Source of the DNA: Actinomycetota bacterium
GTDB taxonomy: Bacteria > Actinomycetota > Thermoleophilia > Gaiellales > Gaiellaceae
NCBI GenBank assembly: GCA_013816245.1
Contig: JACDEU010000009.1
Span: forward strand, 1-64,000
Length of the DNA: 64,000 nucleotides
Reading direction: 5' to 3'
The notes under the pieces were generated by a model. The model was not told the origin of the DNA, searched no databases, and was given only the letters and a program-made list of their open reading frames with translations. The translations under genes were made by a program, and so were the position numbers. Shown in pieces: positions 50,759 to 61,716 of the stretch; positions within the stretch are counted from its first letter, which is position 1, and the number at the start of each line of letters is the position of its first letter.

Positions 50759-51069
50759 GGCGCGTAGTCGACTGCGCCGCGCTGGTAGAGGTGGAACGCG
50801 GCGTCCTCGACGAGTGCCAGCGTCCGCACCCAACCTGGCGTAGGAGCATGTTCCGACACAGCGTCGCGGACCCAGGCATCGGCGCAGTCGTAGGCGATCG
50901 CGAGCTGCTCGACCGTGAACGTCTGGCCGATGCGTCGTCGAAGCTCGTCGGTCACGACTTCGAGTTGGACGCTCAGTCGCTCAGCGGCGACGGGATCGCG
51001 CATCGCGGCTTCGAAACGGCGGTAGCCGTCCTCCCATTCGTGCCTCACCGCTTCGATCACCACCGCCAC
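50755..51069 (-). CDS. Conserved hypothetical helical protein (104 aa)
   Basis: The soluble all-helical protein has a distinctive YDCADAWVRDAVSEHAP segment and a VEDAAFHLYQRGAVDYAP end. A TAGGTT box lies 8 bases before GTG 51069, without a ribosome site. It is coupled to the small membrane protein after it. Not recognised, but order next to DUF501/FtsB suggests an envelope- or division-linked unknown. Confidence 0.6.
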   Translation of the reverse strand: MAVVIEAVRHEWEDGYRRFEAAMRDPVAAERLSVQLEVVTDELRRRIGQTFTVEQLAIAYDCADAWVRDAVSEHAPTPGWVRTLALVEDAAFHLYQRGAVDYAP

Positions 51070-51087
51070 GGGCGAAGAACCTATCCG

Positions 51088-51546
51088 TTAGTCAGCGGAG
51101 CAAACTGTCGGCCACGGAGGATCGAGCTCTCCGAGGATGTGCTCCCCGAGCAGGTAGCCCGGTCGTGCGAGTGCAAATGCAACGTGAGCGTGCAGGCACT
51201 TGAGCGTTCCCGCGCCCGCCCGGGCGCCGCCGACGCCGAGGTCGAGCTCGGGCCGGAGCTCGCGCTGCTCGGCGTGTGCGCGCTCGAGGCTCGCGCCGAG
51301 GGTCGGATCCTCAGCCGCTGCGCGCGTCCAGCGCTCCACGCCGGCCGCTGCTTCCAGCCTCGAGACTGCTGCGACGAGCTCGGGACAGCTGAGCCAGTAC
51401 ATCGTCGGGAACGGCTCGCCGTTCTCGTCGTAGGGGTTCTGCTCGGTGACGGTGGGGTGTCCCGACGGGCAGCGGACCACGACCCGTCTGAAAGCGCGAG
51501 GTGGTCTGCCTAGCTGGGCTTCGACGGTGGCGCGATCACTTTCCAT
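51088..51546 (-). CDS. DUF501 family protein
   Basis: The 152-residue protein matches DUF501: N-terminal EAQLGRPPRAFRRVVVRCPSG, then PTMYWLSCPELVAAVSRLE, and the tail KCLHAHVAFALARPGYLLG with the conserved Cys/His triad. In actinobacteria DUF501 lies between ftsB and ppx near eno. ATG 51546 sits inside the ftsB 3' end (11-base overlap), so the genes are coupled. Function unknown; possibly division or phosphate linked. Confidence 0.88.
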   Translation of the reverse strand: MESDRATVEAQLGRPPRAFRRVVVRCPSGHPTVTEQNPYDENGEPFPTMYWLSCPELVAAVSRLEAAAGVERWTRAAAEDPTLGASLERAHAEQRELRPELDLGVGGARAGAGTLKCLHAHVAFALARPGYLLGEHILGELDPPWPTVCSAD

Positions 51547-51874
51547 CACCGTCGATCGTAATGTGGTTACGCCGCCAGGCTTGGATGCCTTTGACGATGA
51601 AGAGGTGCTCGCCCGGGAGGATGTACCCCAGGCGTCGCGCTTCCCTGGCGAGCGCATCGGCGCTCGTCGAGGAATTCAGTCGTCGCTGAAGCTCACGCTT
51701 CGCCGCCGAGAGCTGGGCGACTTCCGTACGGCGGGTCGAGAGCTCGTGCCGGGTCTCAAGCCAGGTGCGGAGAGGGTGGTAGTAGGCGAAGCCGATCAGG
51801 GCCACGAGGCCCACGGCGAGCCAGCGCCGCACCAGTGCAGCGGTCGGCGGACGGCGAGAAGTGCGCGCAGCCAT
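51536..51874 (-). CDS. ftsB: FtsB/DivIC septum formation initiator
   Basis: The 112-residue bitopic division protein has a basic cytoplasmic N-terminus and one membrane helix (about 18-34, WLAVGLVALIGFAYYHPL). A coiled coil (ELSTRRTEVAQLSAAKRELQ) and the C-terminal motif REARRLGYILPGEHLFIV are typical of FtsB/DivIC. It stabilises FtsL/FtsQ at the septum. Adjacent to DUF501 and eno as in other actinobacteria, with pyk placed between it and eno. Confidence 0.9.
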   Translation of the reverse strand: MAARTSRRPPTAALVRRWLAVGLVALIGFAYYHPLRTWLETRHELSTRRTEVAQLSAAKRELQRRLNSSTSADALAREARRLGYILPGEHLFIVKGIQAWRRNHITIDGDGK

Positions 51875-51910
51875 GTGCGCGGCACCTTCGCCCAGAGCGG
51901 GCCCGATCCT

Positions 51911-53326
51911 CTAGAGGACGTCGACTTTGATGACGTTCGTCGAGCCGGGGATGTTCACCGCAGTCCCCGCGGTGATCACTACCGTGTCACCCGACCCGAC
52001 CAGGCCGGCAGCCGTAGCGGCCTCCATCGAGCGGTTCCAAAGATCCTCGACGTCCTTGCACTCGGGGATCCAGATCGGTGTCACGCCCCACTCGATCGCC
52101 ATCTGATGAACAGACCACTGCTTGTGGGTCAGCGCGACGATCGGCCGCCGCGGACGAAGGCGGGCGACGGCAGAGGCCGTGCGGCCGGTGAACGTCGGTA
52201 CGAGGATCGCCGCGGCGCCGAGCGCCTCTGCGAGGTCGCAGGCAGCGTTGGACATGGCGTTTCCGATCGTCGGGTCATCGGTCGCCTCGGGAATCTGGTG
52301 CCGATAGCCGAGACTGGGCTCGATCGCACGAGCGATGCGGTCCATCGTCTGCACCGCGAGGACCGGGTACTCGCCCATCGCCGTCTCGCCCGAGAGCATG
52401 ATCGCTGACGTTCCGTCGAGCACCGCGTTCGCCACGTCGCTGGCCTCAGCACGCGTCGGCTCCGGGTGGTGGATCATCGACTCGAGCATCTGGGTCGCGG
52501 TGATCACGGGCTTCCCGCGCTCGAGTGCCCTGAGGATGATCCGCTTCTGCACCAGCGGGACGAGCTCCGGCCCGATCTCGACGCCGAGATCGCCGCGGGC
52601 GACCATCACGGCGTCCGCTTCGGCGAGGATGTCGTCGAGCGCATCGACCGCCTCCGACTTCTCGATCTTCGCGATCACGTGCGCCGTGGATCCCTCCTGC
52701 TCGATCAACGCCTTCAGGTCGCGCACGTCGGCGGCCGAGCGCACGAACGAGAGCGCGATGAAGTCACAGCCGAGCTCGAGGGCGAACCGCAGGTCGTCCA
52801 GGTCCTTGCGCGTCAACGACGGAATCGGAATCGGCACCCCCGGGAGGTTCACACCCTTGTGCGCGGTCACCCGCCCACCGACGAGGACGGCGCAGCGCGC
52901 TCGACCCTCCTCGACCTCGTCGACGCGTAGGCGAATCATCCCGTCGTTGATCAGCACTTCATGACCCGGCGTGAGCACCTCGCCGATCGCGGCCGGCGCG
53001 ATCGGCAGCTCACCGTTTCTGGCGCTGTCATCGAGGACGATGGTGACCTCGCCACCCTGCAGCAGATCGAGCGGCTGGGCGAGGGTGCCGACGCGGAACT
53101 TCGGGCCCTGCAGGTCACCGATCAGCGCAAGCGGGCGGCCAACGTCATCCTGGACGTCACGCACGAGCTTTGCCCGAGCGGCATGGTCCTCGTGCGTCCC
53201 GTGGGAGAGGTTGAGCCGCGCTGCGTCCATTCCCGCGTCGACCAGCTGGCGGACCAGCTCCGGCGTCGAGCAGGCGGGACCAACCGTCGCAACGATCTTC
53301 GTCCGGCGCGGCGCGACCGTTGGCAT
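51911..53326 (-). CDS. pyk: Pyruvate kinase
   Basis: The 471-residue glycolytic enzyme converts PEP and ADP to pyruvate and ATP. Motifs are RRTKIVATVGPAC, the A-domain/B-domain boundary with GDLQGPKFRVG, and LSFVRSAADV. The active-site lysine is in HVIAKIEKSEAVD, with ARGDLGVEIG and TQMLESMIHHPEPTRAEASDVANAVLDG following. The C-terminal allosteric domain is present. ATG 53326 is chosen; the frame upstream of it is antisense to eno. TACCCT lies 7 bases upstream of the start. Confidence 0.96.
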   Translation of the reverse strand: MPTVAPRRTKIVATVGPACSTPELVRQLVDAGMDAARLNLSHGTHEDHAARAKLVRDVQDDVGRPLALIGDLQGPKFRVGTLAQPLDLLQGGEVTIVLDDSARNGELPIAPAAIGEVLTPGHEVLINDGMIRLRVDEVEEGRARCAVLVGGRVTAHKGVNLPGVPIPIPSLTRKDLDDLRFALELGCDFIALSFVRSAADVRDLKALIEQEGSTAHVIAKIEKSEAVDALDDILAEADAVMVARGDLGVEIGPELVPLVQKRIILRALERGKPVITATQMLESMIHHPEPTRAEASDVANAVLDGTSAIMLSGETAMGEYPVLAVQTMDRIARAIEPSLGYRHQIPEATDDPTIGNAMSNAACDLAEALGAAAILVPTFTGRTASAVARLRPRRPIVALTHKQWSVHQMAIEWGVTPIWIPECKDVEDLWNRSMEAATAAGLVGSGDTVVITAGTAVNIPGSTNVIKVDVL

Positions 53327-53352
53327 GGTCTTCAGGGTAGCGCCGGGGCCCG

Positions 53353-55433
<2,081 letters not shown>

Positions 55434-56453
55434 CTACTGCGACGTGGTGGTGGTGGTCGAGCCCAGCGTCGTGCAGGGGTCCGGATTCGGCTGATAGCCG
55501 ACCTGGTACTTGATGCCGGACTTGCAGTAGTGCTTCTTCTTGTCCTCGACCCACTTTGTCATCGTCTCGTTCTTGCGCTGCTGCTCGAGCTGCTGCTTGA
55601 TCGACGTCTGGACTTTGGCAAGCGGTGTCGACTTCGCCGGCTTCACGCCGGAGAGCGGCTGGATGACGTGGTAGCCGTACTGCGTCTTAACGGGCTGCGA
55701 GAGCTCGCCCTTCTTGAGCGCAAACGCCGCCTTGTCGAAGGGCGGAACCGTCTGCCCCTTGGAGATCGTCAGCTTGCCGCCGTTGGAGGCAGAGCCCGGA
55801 TCCTTCGAGTACTTCTTGGCGAGCGCGGCGAAATTGGCGCCTGACTTGAGCTGAGCGTAGATGCTGTTCGCGAGAGCTTTCTTCGGGACGAGGATGTGTC
55901 GTACCTCACGCGTTTCCGGCTGGCCGTACTGTGACTTGTGCGAGGTGTAGTAGGCCTTGACGTCTGCCTGCGAAACCTTGACATCGGCCGTCACCTTCTT
56001 GAAGAGCTCTTCGGAGACGACCTGCGCGCGAACTTCCTGCTTCGCCTGCTCCTCTGTCAGTCCCTGCTGCTTCAGCGCCTTCTGATAGCGCGTGTCGCTG
56101 CCGCCGTAGAACTGTTTCTTCAGCTGCGCGATGCGTTTGTTGACCTGGTCGTCGGAGATCTTGATCCCCATCGCGTCTGCCTCTTGATCGAACTCGGCAC
56201 GCTGGATGAGGAACGTGACGGCCTGGCCTTTGAGCTGCTCGTACTCCGTGGTGCCGGCTTTCGGGAACGGACGCTTCTGCGCCGTGTAGCTCTTCTGCGC
56301 GCGGTCCATGAGCGCCTGGAACTGCACTTTCGTGATCGGCTTCGAGCCGACCACTGCAGCGTCGTCGCTACCGAGCGTGGCCGTCGACGACCCGCCGCAG
56401 CCTGCCGCGACGAGCACGACCGACGTGAACATAAGAAGAATGAGTCGTTTCAT
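55434..56453 (-). CDS. PrsA/SurA-type peptidyl-prolyl isomerase lipoprotein
   Basis: The 339-residue exported foldase has a lipoprotein signal peptide ending LVAAGC with lipid-acceptor Cys19. A SurA_N-like chaperone region (about 35-185) and a parvulin rotamase domain (about 195-290) follow. The rotamase shows REVRHILVPKK, FAALAKKYSKDPGSASNGG and VKTQYGYHVIQ. It assists folding of secreted proteins outside the membrane. It sits between mazG and mfd; in M. tuberculosis this neighbourhood holds a lipoprotein gene (lpqU) instead. Confidence 0.9.
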   Translation of the reverse strand: MKRLILLMFTSVVLVAAGCGGSSTATLGSDDAAVVGSKPITKVQFQALMDRAQKSYTAQKRPFPKAGTTEYEQLKGQAVTFLIQRAEFDQEADAMGIKISDDQVNKRIAQLKKQFYGGSDTRYQKALKQQGLTEEQAKQEVRAQVVSEELFKKVTADVKVSQADVKAYYTSHKSQYGQPETREVRHILVPKKALANSIYAQLKSGANFAALAKKYSKDPGSASNGGKLTISKGQTVPPFDKAAFALKKGELSQPVKTQYGYHVIQPLSGVKPAKSTPLAKVQTSIKQQLEQQRKNETMTKWVEDKKKHYCKSGIKYQVGYQPNPDPCTTLGSTTTTTSQ

Positions 56454-56481
56454 GGAAAAAGCGCCATTTGCAGCGGATTCG

Positions 56482-59400
56482 TCACGCTGCCTGACGCGCG
56501 GCCAGTATAGCATCCACCAGTCGGAGCGCCTGCGGGAAACCCTCCTCGCGCACCGACACCTCGTGGTTGGACGTCGTGTACACCGCCGTGTCGACGCGGC
56601 GCCGGAGATCGCGCAGCTCGTCGGAACCGAGCACCAGCCGGCCAACGGTCGCCTTGCCGCCGCGGAAGACGAAGTAGTCCGCACCCGCGCGAGCGAGCTT
56701 CAGCTTCGCTTCCTGAATGAGGAAGAGATTCTCGACAGGCTCGGGCAGCGGCCCGAAGCGATCGACGGTTGCAGCCTGAAGCTCGCGCACCTCGTCCTCC
56801 GAGTCACTCAGCGCGAGCCGCCGGTGCAGGTCGATCTTGAGCGCCTCGGAGGCAATGTATTCGGGCGGGACGTAGGCGTCGACGCGCGCATCGACGCGCA
56901 CCGGGCGCGCCGCGACACGACGCTCGCCCGATAGCTCAGCGACCGCCTCGGCGAGCAACTCGACGTAGAGCTCGAAGCCGAGCGCGGCGACGTGGCCGGA
57001 CTGCTCGTCGCCGAGCAAGTTGCCTGCCCCGCGGATCTCGAGGTCGCGCATGGCGATCGCAAAGCCGGCACCGAGCTCCGTGTGGTCGGCGAGCGTGGCG
57101 AGGCGTGCGCGGGCTTCGGGCGAGAGCTCGGACATGTCCGGATAAAAGAGGTACGCGTGCGCGGTCACATCGGATCGGCCAACCCGCCCGCGGATCTGGT
57201 AGAGCTGCGAGAGGCCGAGCTGATCGGCACGCTCGACGATCAAGGTGTTCGCCTGTGGGATGTCGAGCCCGGACTCGATGATGGTCGTCGACACGAGGAC
57301 GTCGGCGTCCCCGCGCAGGAAGGCGTGCATCTTCTCCTCGAGCTCACGCTCGCGCATCTGGCCGTGCGCTTCGAGAAAGCGCAGGCTCGGCGCGAGCTGA
57401 CGCAGCTTCTCCGTGGCTTCGTCGATGGTGTCGACGCGGTTGTGCAGGTAGAAGGCTTGCCCACCGCGCTCCACCTCGCGCTCGAGCGCCTGTTTCACGA
57501 TCTCCTCGTCGAACTCGCTCACGGTGGTGCGGATCGGGCGCCGCCCTTCAGGCGGTGTCTCGATGATTGAGATGTCGCGAAGCCCGGAGAGCGACATGTG
57601 CAGTGTCCGTGGGATCGGCGTGGCGCTCAGGGTCAGCACGTCCACCTCGAGGCGCAACGAGCGCAGCAACTCCTTCTGGGCGACGCCGAAGCGCTGCTCC
57701 TCGTCGAGGATCACGAGGCCGAGCTCTTTCGGGATCACGTCGCGGCTCAAGATCCTGTGCGTCCCGATCAACACGTCGACCTTCCCTTCCTGGAAGTCGG
57801 CGAGCACCTGCTTGACCTCCTTCGCGGGACGGAAGCGCGAGACCATCTCGACGCGCACGGGGAAGTCGCGGTAGCGGTCGCGGAACGTGTGCCAGTGCTG
57901 CTCGGCGAGGATCGTCGTCGGCGCGAGCATCAGGGCCTGCTTGCCGTTGACCGCGACTGCAAACGCGGCGCGGATCGCGACCTCGGTCTTGCCGAAACCG
58001 ACGTCACCGCAGACGAGACGGTCCATCGGGCGCGGCGCCTCCAGGTCCTCTTTGACCGCCTCGATCGCGGCCTGCTGGTCGGGTGTCTCGCGATACGGGA
58101 AGTTCGCTTCGAGACGCTCGAGGTACTCGTGGCGAAGGTCGTAGGCCACCCCGGGGGCCTGCTGGCGCTGCGCGTACAGCGCGAGCAGCTCCCCGGCCAA
58201 TTCGCGAACCGACTCGCGTGCACGGGTCTTGAGGTTGTCCCAGGCCTTGCCACCGAGCTTCGACAGCGCGGGCATGGTGTTGTCGGCACCGATGTAGCGC
58301 GAGACCTTGCCCAGCTGCTCGTGCGGAACGTAGAGACGATCGTCGCCGCGAAACCCGAGGAAGAGATAGTCGCGCGTGACGCCGGCAACCTCTTTCGTCT
58401 CGAAGCCGAGCAGCTTTCCGACGCCGTGGTCCTCGTGCACGATGAAGTCGCCGCTGCGTAGGTCGGCGAATGACTGCAGTGCGCGCCCTCCGATCCTGCG
58501 CTCGCGCGGCGGGCGCTTACGAAAGACCTGCGTGTCCGGCAGTAGCGTCAGCCCGAGGTCGCGCCAGACGAAACCGCGGCGGGCGGGTGTGACTGCGAAC
58601 AGCAGCTCCGGCTCGCGGGGTAGACCTTCTCCGTCCTCGAGGATGCGCGCCTTCACGCGCCGCAGCAGGTTCTGTTGGCGCATCGCCTCGCCGAGGTGCG
58701 GGAAGGCGACGACGACGCGCTGCCCGCCTCGCACGAATGCGCCGAGCTCGTTCTCCGCCTCGGAAAGCCCGCGGGCGACGAGCGCCGGCCGCTGCGCTTC
58801 GAAGGCGAACGGCTGGCCGGCGGGCAGGGAGTCGAGGAGCGCAGCACGTTTGAGCGACACCGGTTCGAAGCCTTCCTCCTCCCAGACGGTGCGTACTTCG
58901 TCGGCCTGCCAGACGAGATCGGGACCGGCCCCCACCGGCGGCACGAGATCGGTTGGGACCGGGATCGGCTGGTCCTCGTCGAGCAGCGTCGGTTCCACGA
59001 GATCGAGCCGCCGCTCGGCGGCCGGAAAGACGACTGCAGCCTGGACGGGGTGCAATGCGCGTTGGGTGAAGGGCGAGAACGCCCGCATCTGCTCGATCAC
59101 ATCCCCCCAGAACTCGACGCGAAGCGGTTCACGCCCCGTCGTCGGGAAGACGTCGACGAGCCCGCCGCGAACTGCAAACTGGCCGCGCTCGTCCGCGCGC
59201 TCGACGCGTTCGTAGCCGGCGAGCGCGAGCGACTCCGAGAGCTGCTCGAGGCTGATCTCCTGCTCCGGAGCGAGCCGGATCGGCTCGGGCCTAGCCGAGA
59301 CCGGCGGCATGGGCTCGGCGAGAGCCGACGCCGAAGCGACGACGAGCCCGCCGGTAGCAAGCACGTCGAGTGCGCGAGCTCGCTCTCCGACGAGGTGCGG

Positions 59401-59685
59401 AGCCGGGTCGAGGCCGGAGCCCCAGTGGACGCCGCGGCTCGGAAACATGGCGACGCGCTCCTCGCCCAGGAACCACGCGCCACCTTCGGCGGCATCGCGC
59501 GCGTCCTGATCCTCCGGCGCCAGCAGGACGAGTGGTCGGTCGAGCTCCTCGTGCAGCGCAGCGAGCAGCAGCGGCAGCGCAGGCTCGGAGACTCGCGCAG
59601 GCGCAGGAAAGGCATCGGCGAAGCCCTTGAGCCGCTCGCTCTCGCGGAGCGCGGCAACGAAGGGATGGAGAATCGGCTGGTCCAT
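56482..59685 (-). CDS. mfd: Transcription-repair coupling factor Mfd
   Basis: The 1067-residue superfamily 2 translocase removes stalled RNA polymerase and recruits UvrA. Order: UvrB-like N-terminal region (residues 1-330), RNA-polymerase-interaction domain (about 430-500, GDFIVHEDHGVGKLLGF), then the RecG-like motor. Motor motifs are Walker A GDVGFGKTEVA, LAPTTILAEQHWHTF, DEEQ box LVILDEEQRFGVAQ, TLSATPIPRTLHM and QIRGRVGRSDVTAHAY. The C-terminal TRCF domain is present. ATG 59685 is chosen; an upstream in-frame start would cross a hairpin. Complete. Confidence 0.96.
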   Translation of the reverse strand: MDQPILHPFVAALRESERLKGFADAFPAPARVSEPALPLLLAALHEELDRPLVLLAPEDQDARDAAEGGAWFLGEERVAMFPSRGVHWGSGLDPAPHLVGERARALDVLATGGLVVASASALAEPMPPVSARPEPIRLAPEQEISLEQLSESLALAGYERVERADERGQFAVRGGLVDVFPTTGREPLRVEFWGDVIEQMRAFSPFTQRALHPVQAAVVFPAAERRLDLVEPTLLDEDQPIPVPTDLVPPVGAGPDLVWQADEVRTVWEEEGFEPVSLKRAALLDSLPAGQPFAFEAQRPALVARGLSEAENELGAFVRGGQRVVVAFPHLGEAMRQQNLLRRVKARILEDGEGLPREPELLFAVTPARRGFVWRDLGLTLLPDTQVFRKRPPRERRIGGRALQSFADLRSGDFIVHEDHGVGKLLGFETKEVAGVTRDYLFLGFRGDDRLYVPHEQLGKVSRYIGADNTMPALSKLGGKAWDNLKTRARESVRELAGELLALYAQRQQAPGVAYDLRHEYLERLEANFPYRETPDQQAAIEAVKEDLEAPRPMDRLVCGDVGFGKTEVAIRAAFAVAVNGKQALMLAPTTILAEQHWHTFRDRYRDFPVRVEMVSRFRPAKEVKQVLADFQEGKVDVLIGTHRILSRDVIPKELGLVILDEEQRFGVAQKELLRSLRLEVDVLTLSATPIPRTLHMSLSGLRDISIIETPPEGRRPIRTTVSEFDEEIVKQALEREVERGGQAFYLHNRVDTIDEATEKLRQLAPSLRFLEAHGQMRERELEEKMHAFLRGDADVLVSTTIIESGLDIPQANTLIVERADQLGLSQLYQIRGRVGRSDVTAHAYLFYPDMSELSPEARARLATLADHTELGAGFAIAMRDLEIRGAGNLLGDEQSGHVAALGFELYVELLAEAVAELSGERRVAARPVRVDARVDAYVPPEYIASEALKIDLHRRLALSDSEDEVRELQAATVDRFGPLPEPVENLFLIQEAKLKLARAGADYFVFRGGKATVGRLVLGSDELRDLRRRVDTAVYTTSNHEVSVREEGFPQALRLVDAILAARQAA

Positions 59686-59693
59686 GACGAAAG

Positions 59694-59713
59694 GCCGAAC
59701 CCCTTGGGTTCGG
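59694..59713. repeat. 9-bp inverted repeat upstream of mfd
   Basis: GCCGAACCC and GGGTTCGGC flank a two-base loop in the 49-base gap between divergent mfd and the MFS gene. It may be an operator or a REP-like hairpin. Confidence 0.4.
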
Positions 59714-59734
59714 CGGTTGTCATGGTACCGCCGC

Positions 59735-61009
59735 ATGGGTCGTCGACCCGCTGGAGAGCCCGGGCTGGTTCCGCTCCGATGGAACCGGGACTTCGTCCTC
59801 CTCCAGGTCGGCCAGGCGCTTTCGGCCGTCGGCTCGGAAGCGTCGGGAATCGCCTACACGCTCCTCGTGCTCGCACTCACGGCCTCGCCAGCGAAGGCCG
59901 GCGTCGCAGCCTTCGCGCGACTCGTACCCTACGGGCTGTTCGCGCTGCCGGCCGGAGTAGCGGTCGACCGCTTCAACCGGAAGTGGCTGATGATCTGGGC
60001 CGATGTCGTGCGGGTCGTCGCGCTCGCGGCTCTCGGCGTCAGCATCGCAACGGATCACCTCACGTTCGCGCAGATTGTGATCGTCGCCTTCGTCGAGGGG
60101 ACCATGTTCGTCGTTTTCAACATCGCGGAGATCGGTGCCGTCCGCTCGGTCGTTCCTGGCCCGCAGCTCCAACGAGCGTTCGCCACGGAGCAGGCGCGGA
60201 TGTCGAGCGTCTACCTGGCGGGGCCGTCGCTCGGCGGCGCCCTGTTCGGGGTCGCGAGGTCAGTGCCGTTTCTCGTCGATGCGATCTCGTACGCGTTCTC
60301 GACAGGGACGCTGCTCGCGATGCGGACACCGTTTCAGGAGGAGCGGGAAGAACGGGAAACGGCTGGTATCTGGACGCAAATCAAGGAAGGACTGGCCTGG
60401 CTGTGGGCGCACAGGTTCCTCCGCACCTGCGCACTGCTGTTCGTCGTCACAAACTTTCTCTTCGGCGCATTCGAGCTCGTGCTGATCGTGGCCGCGCAGC
60501 GCCAGGGCGTTTTCTCGGCGGCGATCGGCGCGCTCGTTGCCGTCACCGGTGCGTTCTCGCTCCTTGGCTCGCTTGCCGCTCCGCGCTTCCTGAAAATGTT
60601 CGCTATGCGCACGGTGCTCGTCGGCGCTGCCTGGCTGTCGCTCGGGCTGGTTGCATTCGTCGCCGAGCCGAACGTCTTCGTGCTGGTCGGCGCTACGGCG
60701 CCATTCATTTTCTTCAACCCCACGGTCAATGCCATGGTGATCGGCTATCGCGTGGCCATCGTGCCCGATCGCCTACAGGGACGCGTGAACAGCGTCGCCA
60801 GATCGATGGCCCTGCTCGCGATGCCACTCGGCCCCGTCGTCGCGGGCCTGCTGCTCGCCTCCTTTTCGGCGCGGAGGACCGCCGCCTTCGTGCTCGCGCA
60901 GGACAAAGTTCGATGGCGACTCGTCATCCGAGCCCGCTGGAACTCCGCGAGAGCAGCGCAGATGGGCTCGCCGTCCTCGAACCGCACTCCGAGGTCCAGG
61001 TCATCGTGA
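59735..61009 (+). CDS. MFS transporter, C-terminally truncated/fused
   Basis: This MFS_3-type exporter has about eleven hydrophobic helices and family motifs GQALSAVGSEASGIAYTLLVLAL, GVAVDRFNRKWLMIW (motif A) and DRLQGRVNSVARSMA. Good transporter sequence stops after VVAGLLLASFSARRTAAFVLA. The last 35 or so residues are Arg/Ser-rich non-membrane sequence translated from antisense of a nucleotidyltransferase fragment. The final helix is therefore lost and the gene is probably non-functional. It separates pth and mfd, normally close neighbours. Confidence 0.75.
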   Translation: MGRRPAGEPGLVPLRWNRDFVLLQVGQALSAVGSEASGIAYTLLVLALTASPAKAGVAAFARLVPYGLFALPAGVAVDRFNRKWLMIWADVVRVVALAALGVSIATDHLTFAQIVIVAFVEGTMFVVFNIAEIGAVRSVVPGPQLQRAFATEQARMSSVYLAGPSLGGALFGVARSVPFLVDAISYAFSTGTLLAMRTPFQEEREERETAGIWTQIKEGLAWLWAHRFLRTCALLFVVTNFLFGAFELVLIVAAQRQGVFSAAIGALVAVTGAFSLLGSLAAPRFLKMFAMRTVLVGAAWLSLGLVAFVAEPNVFVLVGATAPFIFFNPTVNAMVIGYRVAIVPDRLQGRVNSVARSMALLAMPLGPVVAGLLLASFSARRTAAFVLAQDKVRWRLVIRARWNSARAAQMGSPSSNRTPRSRSS

Positions 61010-61098
61010 GGGCGCGTCTGCTCTCCGAGCAACGTATCGACACCCCAACCTCCTTCGATCCAAACGTCGATGCCGGCGGCGCGAAGCCGCGCGAGCAC
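60885..61098 (-). pseudogene. Remnant of a LinB/ANT-type nucleotidyltransferase
   Basis: The N-terminal 55 residues are clear: LARLRAAGIDVWIEGGWGVD and LLGEQTRPHDDLDLGV, the GGW...DHDDLD-like active-site block of lincosamide/aminoglycoside nucleotidyltransferases. After EFQRA the frame shifts to GSDDESPSNFVLREHEGG (about 60940) and then runs into the MFS gene end. The C-terminal two thirds are missing. It is an old truncated resistance-type gene. Confidence 0.65.
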
Positions 61099-61119
61099 AT
61101 CGGTGACGTCGGCGGCGTT

Positions 61120-61716
61120 CTAGTTGTACTGCGCCTGTGCCCGCTCGAGCCCTTCGGCGTCGAGCCGTTCGACCGCGTCGGCGGCTCGCGCGACGAGCGA
61201 CTGTGCGTCGTCGTCCGCCGTGAAGTTCGAGAGGACGTAGTCGGCGGGCTTGCGAGGATCGCCTCTCCCCGGCCGGCCGACGCCGACTCGCAGGCGCAGG
61301 AACTCGGGCGTCTTCAGGTGCGCGGCGATCGAGCGAAGACCGTTGTGTCCTGCGAACCCTCCGCCCTGCCGGGCCTGCAGGCGGCCGTGCTCGAGGTCGA
61401 TCTCGTCGTGGACGACGAGAACTGCATCGGGGTCGAGCTTGTAGAACCGCGCCGCGGCGTTCACCGCCCGGCCCGAATCGTTCATGAACGTCTCGGGCTT
61501 CAGGAGCGCAACGCGATGCCCGTCGAGCCGAAGCTCGGCGACCTGTCCGTTGAACTTGCCCTTCCAAGACGCCTGGTGGCGATTGGCCAGCTCGTCGACC
61601 ACCATCCACCCGACGTTGTGGCGATTGCCGGCGTACTCGCGGCCGGGATTGCCGAGGCCGACGACGAGCAGATCGAGCGACGAGGCGCGTTCGCCCCGAC
61701 GCCAGGGGAGACGCAT
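61120..61716 (-). CDS. pth: Peptidyl-tRNA hydrolase
   Basis: The 198-residue enzyme recycles tRNA from dropped-off peptidyl-tRNA. Signatures: LLVVGLGNPGREYAGNRHNVGW (with catalytic His), LLKPETFMNDSG, VVHDEIDLEHGRLQARQGGGFAGHNGLRS, and RLRVGVGRPGRGDPRKPADYVL. It has an 18-residue basic N-terminal extension (RLPWRRGERASS). Its ATG meets the rplY stop (one-base overlap), so the prs-rplY-pth chain is coupled. Confidence 0.95.
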   Translation of the reverse strand: MRLPWRRGERASSLDLLVVGLGNPGREYAGNRHNVGWMVVDELANRHQASWKGKFNGQVAELRLDGHRVALLKPETFMNDSGRAVNAAARFYKLDPDAVLVVHDEIDLEHGRLQARQGGGFAGHNGLRSIAAHLKTPEFLRLRVGVGRPGRGDPRKPADYVLSNFTADDDAQSLVARAADAVERLDAEGLERAQAQYN

